Source: Bacteroidales bacterium (GTDB lineage Bacteria > Bacteroidota > Bacteroidia > Bacteroidales > F082). Taken from it: DNA of 64,000 bases. A program made the position numbers and the translations under genes. The stretch is from contig JAKSNC010000003.1 of the NCBI GenBank assembly GCA_024400195.1, positions 25,881 to 89,880 of the forward strand, read 5' to 3'. Positions 24,173 through 32,218 of this stretch are shown here, piece by piece; positions within the stretch are counted from its first letter, which is position 1; every line of letters begins with the position of its first letter. The notes beneath the pieces were generated by a model. The model did no database searches, had not been told where the DNA came from, and saw only the letters and a list, made by a program, of their open reading frames with translations.

Positions 24173-25653
24173 TTCTTATAGTCTTCGTGATTTATACCGC
24201 GATGTTGTTCCTCGTGGCGCGTTTGTCTTCCAAACGTTCTGATAACATGTCGTTTTTCACAGGTAACAGGAAGTCGCCGTGGTTTGTCGTTGCATACGGG
24301 ATGATAGGAGCGTCGCTTTCGGGTGTCACCTTTATGTCAGTCCCCGGCGGCGTTTATACTGGACAGTTTACTTACTTGGGCGTTGTGCTCGGCTATGTCG
24401 TCGGCTATGCCGTGATAGCCTTTCTCCTTCTGCCTCTGTACTATAAATTCAACCTCACATCAATATACACGTATCTCGAAATGAGGTTCGGAGCCGATAC
24501 CGAAAAGACTGGTTCCGCCTTTTTCATTCTTTCGCGTCTTCTCGGTTCGGCGTTGAGAATGTACCTTGTCGTCTTTGTACTTTACGAGTTCATCTTTAAA
24601 GAATGGGGTCTTCCTTTCTGGATTCCCGCACTTATCTTTATTGTGCTTATACTTCTATACACTTTCAAGGGTGGAATAAAGACGGTCGTGTGGACAGATA
24701 CGCTTCAGACGACGTTCTTGTTGCTTGCAGCCGTCACCACGGTGGTGTTCATCTTCCGCCGTCTCGATATTTCACTTGGAGATTTGTTCGCTTTTTCTAA
24801 AGAAAACGGTTTCGCCAAAGTTTTTGAAACAGAGCCGACGCATAACAAATATTTTCTGAAACAGATTCTCGGCGGTGCCTTCATAACTATCACAATGACC
24901 GGTCTCGATCAGGATATGATGCAGAAAAACCTGACATGCAAGAACCTTCGTGATGCGCAGAAAAATGTTTTGACGTCGAGTATGCTTTATATTTTCGTAA
25001 ATATCTTGTTCCTCTGTCTCGGCGCAGCCCTGATATGCTATGCGCAATATACAGGTTTCAATCTGCCGACGAATGCCGACGGGGTAGTGGTGAACGACAA
25101 GATTTTTCCGTCGATAGCGTTTTCTATGGGACATTTCACGGCTATCGTCTTCGTCTTAGGACTCGTTGCCGCAGGATATTCGAGCGCAGACGGCACCTTG
25201 ACGGCTTTGACAACGACGTTCTGTTTCGATTTCCTCCATCTTGACAGAAAAAACAATGTTGATGAAAAGAAAAAAACGCATATCCGTAAACTGACACATG
25301 TTGTTTTTGCTATACTTTATCTGTTGGTTATCATCGCGTTCCGTCCTTTCCACAACGAATCGCTCATTGATAGGCTTTTCCAGATAGCAGGCTATACATA
25401 CGGGCCTCTGCTCGGCTTGTTCGCCTTCGGACTTTTTGTGAAGAATAGAACCGTGAACGACAAAATCGTGCCATGGGTCGCGGTGGCATCGCCAATAGTC
25501 AGCTACCTTCTGAATCTGTATTCACAAGAACTGTTCTGGGGCTATCAGTTTGGTTTTGAAATACTTATCGTTAACGGCCTGCTGACGTTCATGCCGCTTT
25601 TGTGTCTCAGCAAAAAGTCAGATACGCCAAAACAAAACGGAAGCGTTTGTTAA
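24160..25653 (+). CDS. Sodium:solute symporter (SSS family)
   Basis: A 497-residue LeuT-fold symporter with about 13 transmembrane helices. Typical segments are FFTGNRKSPWFVVAYGMIGA, SGVTFMSVPGGVYTGQF, FKGGIKTVVWTDTLQ and GYSSADGTLTALTTTFCFD (sodium-site region). The substrate cannot be read; SSS members carry sugars, sialic acid, amino acids or vitamins. It overlaps gmhB by 13 bases, so it is expressed with the heptose genes. Its last codons form one arm of a terminator hairpin. Confidence 0.9.
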   Translation: METLILIVFVIYTAMLFLVARLSSKRSDNMSFFTGNRKSPWFVVAYGMIGASLSGVTFMSVPGGVYTGQFTYLGVVLGYVVGYAVIAFLLLPLYYKFNLTSIYTYLEMRFGADTEKTGSAFFILSRLLGSALRMYLVVFVLYEFIFKEWGLPFWIPALIFIVLILLYTFKGGIKTVVWTDTLQTTFLLLAAVTTVVFIFRRLDISLGDLFAFSKENGFAKVFETEPTHNKYFLKQILGGAFITITMTGLDQDMMQKNLTCKNLRDAQKNVLTSSMLYIFVNILFLCLGAALICYAQYTGFNLPTNADGVVVNDKIFPSIAFSMGHFTAIVFVLGLVAAGYSSADGTLTALTTTFCFDFLHLDRKNNVDEKKKTHIRKLTHVVFAILYLLVIIAFRPFHNESLIDRLFQIAGYTYGPLLGLFAFGLFVKNRTVNDKIVPWVAVASPIVSYLLNLYSQELFWGYQFGFEILIVNGLLTFMPLLCLSKKSDTPKQNGSVC

Positions 25654-25671
25654 AATGCTTCCGTTTTGTTT
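25631..25671. terminator. Bidirectional intrinsic terminator
   Basis: Perfect 14-bp stem AACAAAACGGAAGC / GCTTCCGTTTTGTT with a 12-nt loop and T-rich flanks on both strands, between the convergent symporter and DUF3127 genes. The left arm overlaps the end of the symporter gene. Confidence 0.8.
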
Positions 25672-25697
25672 CAATGATGTGGATTTTTAAATGTAAC

Positions 25698-26105
25698 TTA
25701 GAATGGCAGGTCGTCGCCGTTGTCGGTGGCGGCGAAGTCTTCCGGCTGAGTCTGTGAGAACTGCGGCATCGGTTGTGATGTGTGTTGTGGTTGCATCTGT
25801 GGTTGTGGCTTAGCTTGCGGCTGTACTTGCGTTGCCGTTTCCGCGTTGTCGAATCTGAACGGACGCACGTCGGTGTACCACTTGCCGTTGAACTCGCGAG
25901 ACTCGATGCTAATCTGAGCCTTTATCATCTGACCAATGGCGAAATTGGATGCTTCTGCTACGCGGTCACCCCAACACGACAAACAGACCTTGCGCGGAAA
26001 CTGTTCCACCGTCTCGATGATGAGTTCCTGCTTCTTCCACGGACCTCTGGCTGATGTGCCTTCAACAACATTTCCCAATTGAAAAACTTTTCCGATAATT
26101 TCCAT
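25698..26105 (-). CDS. DUF3127 family OB-fold-like protein with SSB-type C-terminal tip
   Basis: A 135-residue protein. Residues 1-85 are DUF3127 (MEIIGKVFQLGNVVEGTSAR, KKQELIIETVEQFPRKVCLS), a Bacteroidetes family with an SSB-like OB fold. A Gln/Pro-rich linker (QPQAKPQPQMQPQ) follows and the protein ends DNGDDLPF. This exactly imitates the architecture of bacterial single-stranded-DNA-binding protein, whose acidic C-terminal tip (DDIPF/DDLPF type) recruits repair and replication proteins. DNA binding has not been shown here, but the layout supports an accessory SSB-like role. Confidence 0.85.
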   Translation of the reverse strand: MEIIGKVFQLGNVVEGTSARGPWKKQELIIETVEQFPRKVCLSCWGDRVAEASNFAIGQMIKAQISIESREFNGKWYTDVRPFRFDNAETATQVQPQAKPQPQMQPQHTSQPMPQFSQTQPEDFAATDNGDDLPF

Positions 26106-26150
26106 AGCGTATATTTTTTTATATTTCTATTTTCTTTAGAATTTGAAATG

Positions 26151-26158
26151 CAAAAGTA
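26151..26158 (-). promoter_or_regulatory. -7 promoter element for the DUF3127 gene
   Basis: Minus-strand TACTTTTG, matching TAnnTTTG, about 45 bases upstream of the ATG at 26105. Confidence 0.6.
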
Positions 26159-26197
26159 AGGACTTTCTTCAAAAAAACGCCTTTTTTTTTACAATTT

Positions 26198-27259
26198 TTA
26201 ACATTTAATTTTCCATACGTCTCCGCTTGAACTGTCGGATTTTGCGCCTGTGACGGAACAAAACACATTTGTCTGTCCCAAATCTTTTAATAATCCCAAA
26301 AAAGCGAATATCAATGCTTCTTTGTAATCAATTATGTCCTTTTGTGGAATGACGATTTTGTGTTTGCAAAGACTATCTATCCTATTGATTAAAAATTTGT
26401 TAAGTGCTCCGCCTCCGGTAACGAGCATCTTTCCCGAAGGCAGCCCGTTGACCGATTTTGCAATTTCGGACGCGATATACTCGACTGCTGTGGCTTCTAA
26501 ATCTTCAATCCTAAGACGGCTTTCGTCAATTGTCTTTCTTTGAAAAGTCTCGAAAAACTCTCTTCCTAATGATTTTGGTGCAGGCTTTAAGTAATATTCG
26601 TTGTTTTTTAAAAAATGCAGAAGTTCTTCATTTACAATTCCGTTTGATGCTATCACGCCGTCTTTGTCATATTCGAGTCCTTTTTTCTGGGCGATGTAGT
26701 TCAAAAGTTGGTTGGCGATACAGATGTCGTATGCGATGCGTTTGTCGTTCAGGTCGAAAGAAATATTTGAAATTCCTCCGATGTTAAGGCAGAATTGGTA
26801 ATCGGAGAACAAAAGCTTATCGCCAACAGGGACGAGAGGCGCACCCTGACCTCCTTTGGAAACGTCTTCGGCTCTGAAGTTGTTAATGACCGTCACCCCG
26901 CATTTGTCGGCTATATTGCGCCCGCAGCCAATCTGCAGCGTGTATTTTTCCTCGGGCCGATGAAAAACGGTGTGTCCGTGCGACGCTATCAGGTCGGGAT
27001 GCAGCTGATTCCTTTTGATGAAGTCGGATGTGCATTCGCCGATGAAATCACCATACTCTATATCAATCTTTTTGATGGATTCGATGTTCTGGGTGAACGC
27101 ATCTGAAAGTTTTTTCGTCCAGACAGAATCGTACGGAATATTCTCGGCTTTGATAATGTCGAAATGCCATTTTCCGTCAAAAAGGAAATCGGCATCGACG
27201 ATGTCCAAACCGTCAAGCGAGCTGCCCGACATGAGGCCTATGACGTTTTTACGAATCAT
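26198..27259 (-). CDS. anmK: Anhydro-N-acetylmuramic acid kinase
   Basis: Phosphorylates and opens anhydroMurNAc during cell-wall recycling. The N-terminus MIRKNVIGLMSGSSLDGLDI has the GxSxDGxD motif; SHGHTVFHRP, NIGGISNISF and GKMLVTGGGALN are further family blocks. At 353 residues it is normal length. It is 12 bases downstream of murF on the same strand, pairing recycling with peptidoglycan precursor synthesis. Confidence 0.95.
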   Translation of the reverse strand: MIRKNVIGLMSGSSLDGLDIVDADFLFDGKWHFDIIKAENIPYDSVWTKKLSDAFTQNIESIKKIDIEYGDFIGECTSDFIKRNQLHPDLIASHGHTVFHRPEEKYTLQIGCGRNIADKCGVTVINNFRAEDVSKGGQGAPLVPVGDKLLFSDYQFCLNIGGISNISFDLNDKRIAYDICIANQLLNYIAQKKGLEYDKDGVIASNGIVNEELLHFLKNNEYYLKPAPKSLGREFFETFQRKTIDESRLRIEDLEATAVEYIASEIAKSVNGLPSGKMLVTGGGALNKFLINRIDSLCKHKIVIPQKDIIDYKEALIFAFLGLLKDLGQTNVFCSVTGAKSDSSSGDVWKIKC

Positions 27260-27271
27260 AAAAGTTCTGTT

Positions 27272-28537
27272 TTACAGATATTCAAGCACTTTCTCCAATC
27301 TGATTCCACGCGAACCTTTTATAAGTATGTGTTTGTCGGTAATACGATGCGTCTTCAGGAAGTCGCAGAGTTCGTTGGTGTTTTCGAAAGTCGTAAAGCG
27401 TCCTTCTGCAGCGGATGTCATCTCTTTTCCGACAAGGAATACTTCTTTGAATCCGCATTCTTCGACAAGGGAGATTATCTTGCGGTGTTCGCTTTGCGAT
27501 TCGTCTCCGAGTTCGCGCATATCGCCTATAATGAGCATTGGGTGTTCTTTGCGTATTTTGGCAAAGTTTCTGACAGCCGCGTCCATGCTTGTCGGATTGG
27601 CGTTATATGCGTCCATTATGAGTTCGTTATGAAGCGTTTTTATGATCTGTGAGCGGTTGTTCGTGGGTTTGTATCCCTCTATCGCGTCCTTGATGTCGGC
27701 ATCGTTCACTCCGAAGAGCCTTCCCACAGCGACTGCTGTCATAACGTTTTCAAAGTTGTATTCGCCTACTAACTGTGTCTTGATTTGCAGGCCGTTTAGT
27801 GTTACGGTGAGATATGGATCCGATGTCGCCGAAGATTTTTCCTGATTATAACAAACACGTTTAATTTCATCCGAGAGTGCCATCAGCAGAGGATTGGCTC
27901 CATTGACTATTGCGGTTCCGTCGTTCTCGCGAAGGTAGTCATAAAGGGCTTTTTTTGTATTGACAACGCCCTGAAAGTCTCCGAAACCTTCGAGATGTGC
28001 TTTCCCGATATTGGTGATGATTCCGTAGTCGGGTTCGACTATTTCGCATAGTTCCTTTATTTCTCCTGGGTGGTTGGCTCCCATTTCGACGACGGCAAGT
28101 TGTGTCTCTATCTGTATTCTGAGCAGCGTTAATGGAACGCCGAGGTGGTTGTTGAAGTTGCCTTCTGTATTTATGATGTCGAATTTCTTCTTGAGGACGG
28201 CTGAAATGAGTTCCTTAGTGGTTGTTTTGCCGTTAGTTCCTGTAATGCCGATGATGGGAGTCTTCAGCGTTTTGCGGTGAAGGTTAGCGAGTTGTTGGAG
28301 AGCTGTCAGCGTGTTTTCTACTTTAAAGATTCTAGGATGGTTCGGTATGTCGTCTCTGTCGGCGATGACGGCCGCCGCAATGCCTTGTTCTGCCACTTTC
28401 AATGCAAAATCATTTCCATCGAAGTGTTCGCCTTTGAGTGCGGCAAAGATGCATCCATCGCTTATTGTTCGACTGTCTGTCGTCAACACGCCTTTTTTCC
28501 TGAAGATGGCGTAAAGTTGTTCAATCTGTTGTGTCAT
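27272..28537 (-). CDS. murF: UDP-N-acetylmuramoyl-tripeptide--D-alanyl-D-alanine ligase
   Basis: A 421-residue cytoplasmic Mur ligase adding D-Ala-D-Ala to the peptidoglycan precursor. N-terminal domain DSRTISDGCIFAALKGEHFDGN; ATP-binding loop GITGTNGKTTTKEL; central NHLGVPLTLL, EMGANHPGEI and ITNIGKAHLEGF; C-terminal AYNANPTSM. All catalytic regions are intact. It follows the GldJ-like gene on the same strand with a terminator between them, and no separate promoter was obvious, so some read-through is likely. Confidence 0.96.
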   Translation of the reverse strand: MTQQIEQLYAIFRKKGVLTTDSRTISDGCIFAALKGEHFDGNDFALKVAEQGIAAAVIADRDDIPNHPRIFKVENTLTALQQLANLHRKTLKTPIIGITGTNGKTTTKELISAVLKKKFDIINTEGNFNNHLGVPLTLLRIQIETQLAVVEMGANHPGEIKELCEIVEPDYGIITNIGKAHLEGFGDFQGVVNTKKALYDYLRENDGTAIVNGANPLLMALSDEIKRVCYNQEKSSATSDPYLTVTLNGLQIKTQLVGEYNFENVMTAVAVGRLFGVNDADIKDAIEGYKPTNNRSQIIKTLHNELIMDAYNANPTSMDAAVRNFAKIRKEHPMLIIGDMRELGDESQSEHRKIISLVEECGFKEVFLVGKEMTSAAEGRFTTFENTNELCDFLKTHRITDKHILIKGSRGIRLEKVLEYL

Positions 28538-28554
28538 TATTAATGATATTATAT

Positions 28555-28583
28555 TAAAAAAGCCGCCAATTAATGACGGCTTA
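28555..28583 (-). terminator. Intrinsic terminator after the GldJ-like gene
   Basis: On the minus strand, AAGCCG...CGGCTT closes a hairpin directly followed by TTTTTT, 20 bases after the stop codon of the lipoprotein gene. Confidence 0.7.
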
Positions 28584-28602
28584 TAGTTGTGTAAATGTTA
28601 TT

Positions 28603-30057
28603 CTATTCGGCCAAAGCTCCGCCAACCTTATTCATGGCGCAGCGGAAACCTATTGTAGCAGATGTTTGGTCTTCATCGAGGAAGCGTCTTACAGACGGGC
28701 TGAGGAAATAAGGACCGTCGGCCCACGAGCCGCCCTTATAAACGCGAGCTTTATCAGAGATAAGCGTTGTGGCACCGTATTCGTACACCTGCTTTGTAGA
28801 TTCTTTTATGTCAGTCGAAGCATCTAACCAGTTGCTCTGTATGGATGATTTGTAGTCGCCGTCGTTGTAGTTCAGATTATAGCTGTCGCGATAGTTTTTA
28901 CGGGAAGCTATCTCCTCGGCGGTGGCAGGAACATACTCGATATTTCCGAGAGAGTCGATGGTTTTTCTCTTGAACTCGTTGCCTCTGTAAGGGTTGTAAT
29001 CAGCGATGTCTTCGAATGACAGCGGACGATATACGTCAAGAACCCATTCGGAAACATTACCTGCCATGTTGAAGAGTCCATAGTCATTCGGAAAATAAGA
29101 CGCTACAGGTGCAGGGAAAGCGGCTCCGTCGTTAAGGCCGCCGGCCACACCCATATAGTCGCCGTTACTTCTTTTGAAGTTGGCGGAAAACACTCCATAG
29201 TAGTTCTCGTCTTGAGCTCTCATACCGTCGCTGTTCCAAGGATAAACCCTTCTGTCAGATATGAGTTCATGATTGGTGTTGCCGATAAGACCGAGTGCCG
29301 CATATTCCCATTCGGCTTCGGTGGGAAGTCTGTATTTTGGTAGGAAAATACCATCTTCCATCTTCACACCGCGTATGCCTGTGCCCTTGGGGTCAAGGTC
29401 CTTCATGCCATCAGCTACAATACCGGTGTATTGTCCGGCCAGATACGCGTCAGTGCTGAAATTGGACTCCTTGTTCTGATCAGGATCAAACGCAAGAATG
29501 CCTGATTCAATCAGCAAGTTTTCATTGACACGGTCACTACGCCAAAGTGCATAATCGCATGCCTGAATCCAACTGACACCGACTACTGGATATTCATTAA
29601 ATGACGGATGACGGAGATACGTCTCAACCATAGGCTCATTGTACGACATAGAGTTGCGCCATACAAGAGTGTCGGGAAGAGCTCTGTTCATGACTTCCGG
29701 ATAGTCAGTTCCGTATATTCTGTGAATCCAATAGAGGTATTCGAGGTAATCGAGGTTCCTCACCTCGGTCTGATCCATATAGAACGACGTTACCGTGACT
29801 TGGCGTGCAGTGTTGTTCCAATCATAAAAGACATTGTCTTGGGTATTGCCAATGACAAATGTTCCGCCTTCTATCAATACAAGACCTGGACCAGTCTGCT
29901 GTTCGTTTGCAGACGTAACAGAGAATCCACCCATCTTGGTGTCGTTGTAGTTCCATCCAGTACTGCGAGATTTCTGCTTTCCCATCTTACACGAAGACAA
30001 CATAAGACCACAGCAAACAATGGTAATTAAAATACTGAAATTGAATGTTTTACGCAT
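28603..30057 (-). CDS. gldJ: GldJ-like SUMF1-domain lipoprotein (type IX secretion/gliding)
   Basis: A 484-residue lipoprotein (lipobox LMLSSC, Cys23) with a formylglycine-generating-enzyme (SUMF1) fold: VLIEGGTFVIGNTQDNVFYDW, FYMDQTEVRNLDYLEYLYW, PVVGVSWIQACDYALWRSDR, KYRLPTEAEWEYAALG, MAGNVSEWVLDVYRP and IGFRCAMNK. The pre-domain segment STGWNYNDTKMGGF and the murF gene downstream resemble GldJ more than GldK/PorK. Such lipoproteins belong to the type IX secretion/gliding apparatus and are not enzymes in that setting. No gldKLMN cluster is next to it. The GldJ versus GldK distinction is from memory of family sequences. Confidence 0.78.
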   Translation of the reverse strand: MRKTFNFSILITIVCCGLMLSSCKMGKQKSRSTGWNYNDTKMGGFSVTSANEQQTGPGLVLIEGGTFVIGNTQDNVFYDWNNTARQVTVTSFYMDQTEVRNLDYLEYLYWIHRIYGTDYPEVMNRALPDTLVWRNSMSYNEPMVETYLRHPSFNEYPVVGVSWIQACDYALWRSDRVNENLLIESGILAFDPDQNKESNFSTDAYLAGQYTGIVADGMKDLDPKGTGIRGVKMEDGIFLPKYRLPTEAEWEYAALGLIGNTNHELISDRRVYPWNSDGMRAQDENYYGVFSANFKRSNGDYMGVAGGLNDGAAFPAPVASYFPNDYGLFNMAGNVSEWVLDVYRPLSFEDIADYNPYRGNEFKRKTIDSLGNIEYVPATAEEIASRKNYRDSYNLNYNDGDYKSSIQSNWLDASTDIKESTKQVYEYGATTLISDKARVYKGGSWADGPYFLSPSVRRFLDEDQTSATIGFRCAMNKVGGALAE

Positions 30058-30264
30058 TGCGATTGTTTTTAAATTATTTGAAGAACTTCTTTTTTCTAAA
30101 AATATTGTGCGATACTATAAATCGCGGCTGCAATTTTACGAAAAAAAATAAAACAAAATGAAAGGAAATAAAAAAATACTTAACAGATATGATGACATTG
30201 CCCGTTTGCTGACAATAAACAGCCGTGTGTTTATTTTTGTTAACTTTGCGCCAAAAATCACCTT
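30058..30264. other. Divergent spacer between gldJ-like and PHP-type genes
   Basis: AT-rich. TAACTTTG at 30241-30248 is a good -7 element for the rightward gene. A weaker TAAAATTG on the minus strand near 30134-30141 may serve the lipoprotein gene. No ORF or repeat is seen. Confidence 0.5.
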
Positions 30265-31437
30265 ATGAAAAAAGCCTTCAAGATTTTACTCCGCGTAGCG
30301 ATATTGGTCGTTTTTGCCGTGTTGGCGTTTAGTTTGTTCATTCCTGTTTATGATTTTGACGAACCTGTCGCTTTTCACGGCGACGTGCTTGTGAATCCAT
30401 ATCAGGATGTAGATTGCGGACATTGGCATAAAGCCAATTTTCATGCTCATACAAAACGTTACGGAGGCTTTACCAATGGTCGTGACAGTGCGCCCGTTAT
30501 AGACAGCGTCTATAACTTCTTTGGTTTCTCATACGCCGGCGTCTCCGATTATATGAATGTAAACCAGTCGTTTAGCAATAAGGAGAATTTTATCCCTTCG
30601 TACGAACACGGCTGGGGGATTTTTAAAATACACCAACTCTGTCTCGGGGCGCACGACGTGAGGTTTATCGACTATCCGTTTTGGCAGACTCTCAGCATGA
30701 AACAGCACACCTTAAATAAACTGGGGGAGACGTCTGTCCTCGCAATACCGGCGCATCCCGACTTCGTTGACGGCGGCTACAGCCCGAGCGACTTCAAATA
30801 CCTAAGCAACTACCGACTTATGGAAGTCGTCAACGGATATTGTGTTTCCGAAGCTCACTGGGATTCCGCCCTCTCAAATGGTCATCTCGTTTACATAATC
30901 GGCGATGATGATACTCATGACGTCCTTCGATCAACTGACGTTGCCAACTGCTTCACCATCGTCAACGCAGAACGCCTTGATTCCGAGTCGATTATTGATG
31001 CACTCGTTGCCGGTCAGACCTACGCCGTTGATTTTCGCCTGAGAAAAGGCGAGACACTCGATGAAAAGAAGGCCGACATGGATACAACGCTGCCTTGGCT
31101 TGTGAAAGCGAGACTGTCGGGCGACACGTTTTCCGTAGTTATGTCGCGCAAGGCGAAGACGATTCAGTTTATCGGACAAAACGGACGTGTTCTTGCTACC
31201 GCCGAAAAAACGAACTCAGCAAGTTATGTCGTTAAAGATTCTGATACATATATAAGGACGGTGTGCAACTATCCGGACCACACTGATGTCTATCTTAATC
31301 CGGTTACAAGACAGACATCGGAGAACGTGCCGATTCAACGTCTTGACCATATAAATTATTGGAAGACAGCAATCCTCTGGAGCGCCTATGTGATTGTTAT
31401 CGTGGTTTGTGTGTGCTTTTTGAGGAAGAGACGATAA
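30265..31437 (+). CDS. PHP-domain-like membrane-anchored phosphoesterase homologue
   Basis: A 390-residue protein with an N-terminal membrane anchor (MKKAFKILLRVAILVVFAVL) and a second hydrophobic helix at the very C-terminus followed by LRKRR. Between them is a PHP-like domain: HKANFHAHTKRYGG with the HxH metal motif, YAGVSDYMN, AIPAHPDFVDGG and IGDDDTHD. These are the metal-binding blocks of PHP hydrolases, although the third block differs from the canonical form. The domain is probably periplasmic between two anchors. Substrate unknown. Confidence 0.75.
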   Translation: MKKAFKILLRVAILVVFAVLAFSLFIPVYDFDEPVAFHGDVLVNPYQDVDCGHWHKANFHAHTKRYGGFTNGRDSAPVIDSVYNFFGFSYAGVSDYMNVNQSFSNKENFIPSYEHGWGIFKIHQLCLGAHDVRFIDYPFWQTLSMKQHTLNKLGETSVLAIPAHPDFVDGGYSPSDFKYLSNYRLMEVVNGYCVSEAHWDSALSNGHLVYIIGDDDTHDVLRSTDVANCFTIVNAERLDSESIIDALVAGQTYAVDFRLRKGETLDEKKADMDTTLPWLVKARLSGDTFSVVMSRKAKTIQFIGQNGRVLATAEKTNSASYVVKDSDTYIRTVCNYPDHTDVYLNPVTRQTSENVPIQRLDHINYWKTAILWSAYVIVIVVCVCFLRKRR

Positions 31438-31441
31438 GCGT

Positions 31442-32122
31442 TTAATCGTTCACTTCCGCGTAGATTCTCTTTCCGAATATTTTGCTTCCGACGCGAACCA
31501 TCGTGGCACCTTCTTTAACTGCTATCGGATAGTCTTCCGACATGCCCATTGATATTTCCTTGAAAAACGTACTGCCTGCGAAATGTTTGTCTTTCAGTGT
31601 GTTGAAAATATTGCGCAGTTCTCTGAATTCGTTTCTAACGAGGGCTTCGTCATCGGTGTTCGTCGCCATTCCCATCACGCCGCAGATGCGTATGTGTGTG
31701 AGAGACTTGTATTCGTCAGAAGTTAAGATGTCTTCCGCTTCGTTGAGGGCTAATCCGAACTTTGTTTCTTCTTTGGCGATATGAAACTGAAGGAGGCAGT
31801 CGATAATGCGTCCGTTTTTTGCCGCTTCCTTATCAACGGCCTGTAACACGTTCAGACTGTCGATGGAGTGAATCAGCGAAACGAATGGCGCGATGTATTT
31901 TATCTTGTTCGTCTGAAGATGCCCGATGAAGTGCCATTCTATGTCTTTGGGTAAAACAGCATATTTGTCGCGCATCTCGAGGGCTTTGTTCTCACCAAAG
32001 ACGCGTTGTCCGGCGTTGTATGCTTCCTCAATGTCGGAAACAGGCTTCGTCTTCGACACGGCGATAAGTCTGACTTCTGCCGGAATAGTCTGTCTTACAA
32101 CAGATAAATTTTCCTTAATCAT
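31442..32122 (-). CDS. yggS: PLP homeostasis protein, YggS/PLPBP family
   Basis: Fold-type III pyridoxal phosphate-binding protein that buffers PLP; no enzymatic activity is known for the family. The start at 32122 (ATG, MIKENLSVVRQ) is preferred over a TTG two codons upstream. LIAVSKTKPVSDIEEAYNAG carries the PLP lysine; FGENKALEM, EWHFIGHLQTNKIKYI, ISMGMSEDYPIAVKEGATMVRVGSKIFG complete the family pattern. Its 226 residues are normal length. Convergent with the PHP-type gene. Confidence 0.95.
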   Translation of the reverse strand: MIKENLSVVRQTIPAEVRLIAVSKTKPVSDIEEAYNAGQRVFGENKALEMRDKYAVLPKDIEWHFIGHLQTNKIKYIAPFVSLIHSIDSLNVLQAVDKEAAKNGRIIDCLLQFHIAKEETKFGLALNEAEDILTSDEYKSLTHIRICGVMGMATNTDDEALVRNEFRELRNIFNTLKDKHFAGSTFFKEISMGMSEDYPIAVKEGATMVRVGSKIFGKRIYAEVND

Positions 32123-32148
32123 ATTCAATAGCTTGTTTTTACGGTGCG

Positions 32149-32156
32149 CAAAGTTA
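32149..32156 (-). promoter_or_regulatory. -7 promoter element for yggS
   Basis: Minus-strand TAACTTTG, 27 bases before the yggS ATG. Confidence 0.7.
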
Positions 32157-32192
32157 TGAAATAATGATGATTCTGTATCGACTTTTTTTTTC

Positions 32193-32200
32193 TAACTTTG
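32193..32200 (+). promoter_or_regulatory. -7 promoter element for the LTA-synthase-family gene
   Basis: TAACTTTG, 19 bases before ATG at 32219. It rules out the in-frame TTG at 32198 as start, because transcription would begin downstream of it. Confidence 0.7.
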
Positions 32201-32218
32201 CGGAAATTATTTTCGAAA

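Noticed and set aside
28603-30057. Calling the SUMF1 lipoprotein GldK/PorK.
   Set aside because: The pre-domain STGWNYNDTKMGGF segment and the murF neighbour fit GldJ better, and no gldLMN genes follow. A GldK assignment would need a phylogeny.
32198-32218. TTG at 32198 as the start of the sulfatase-family gene.
   Set aside because: It overlaps the -7 promoter element, so it would not be in the transcript.
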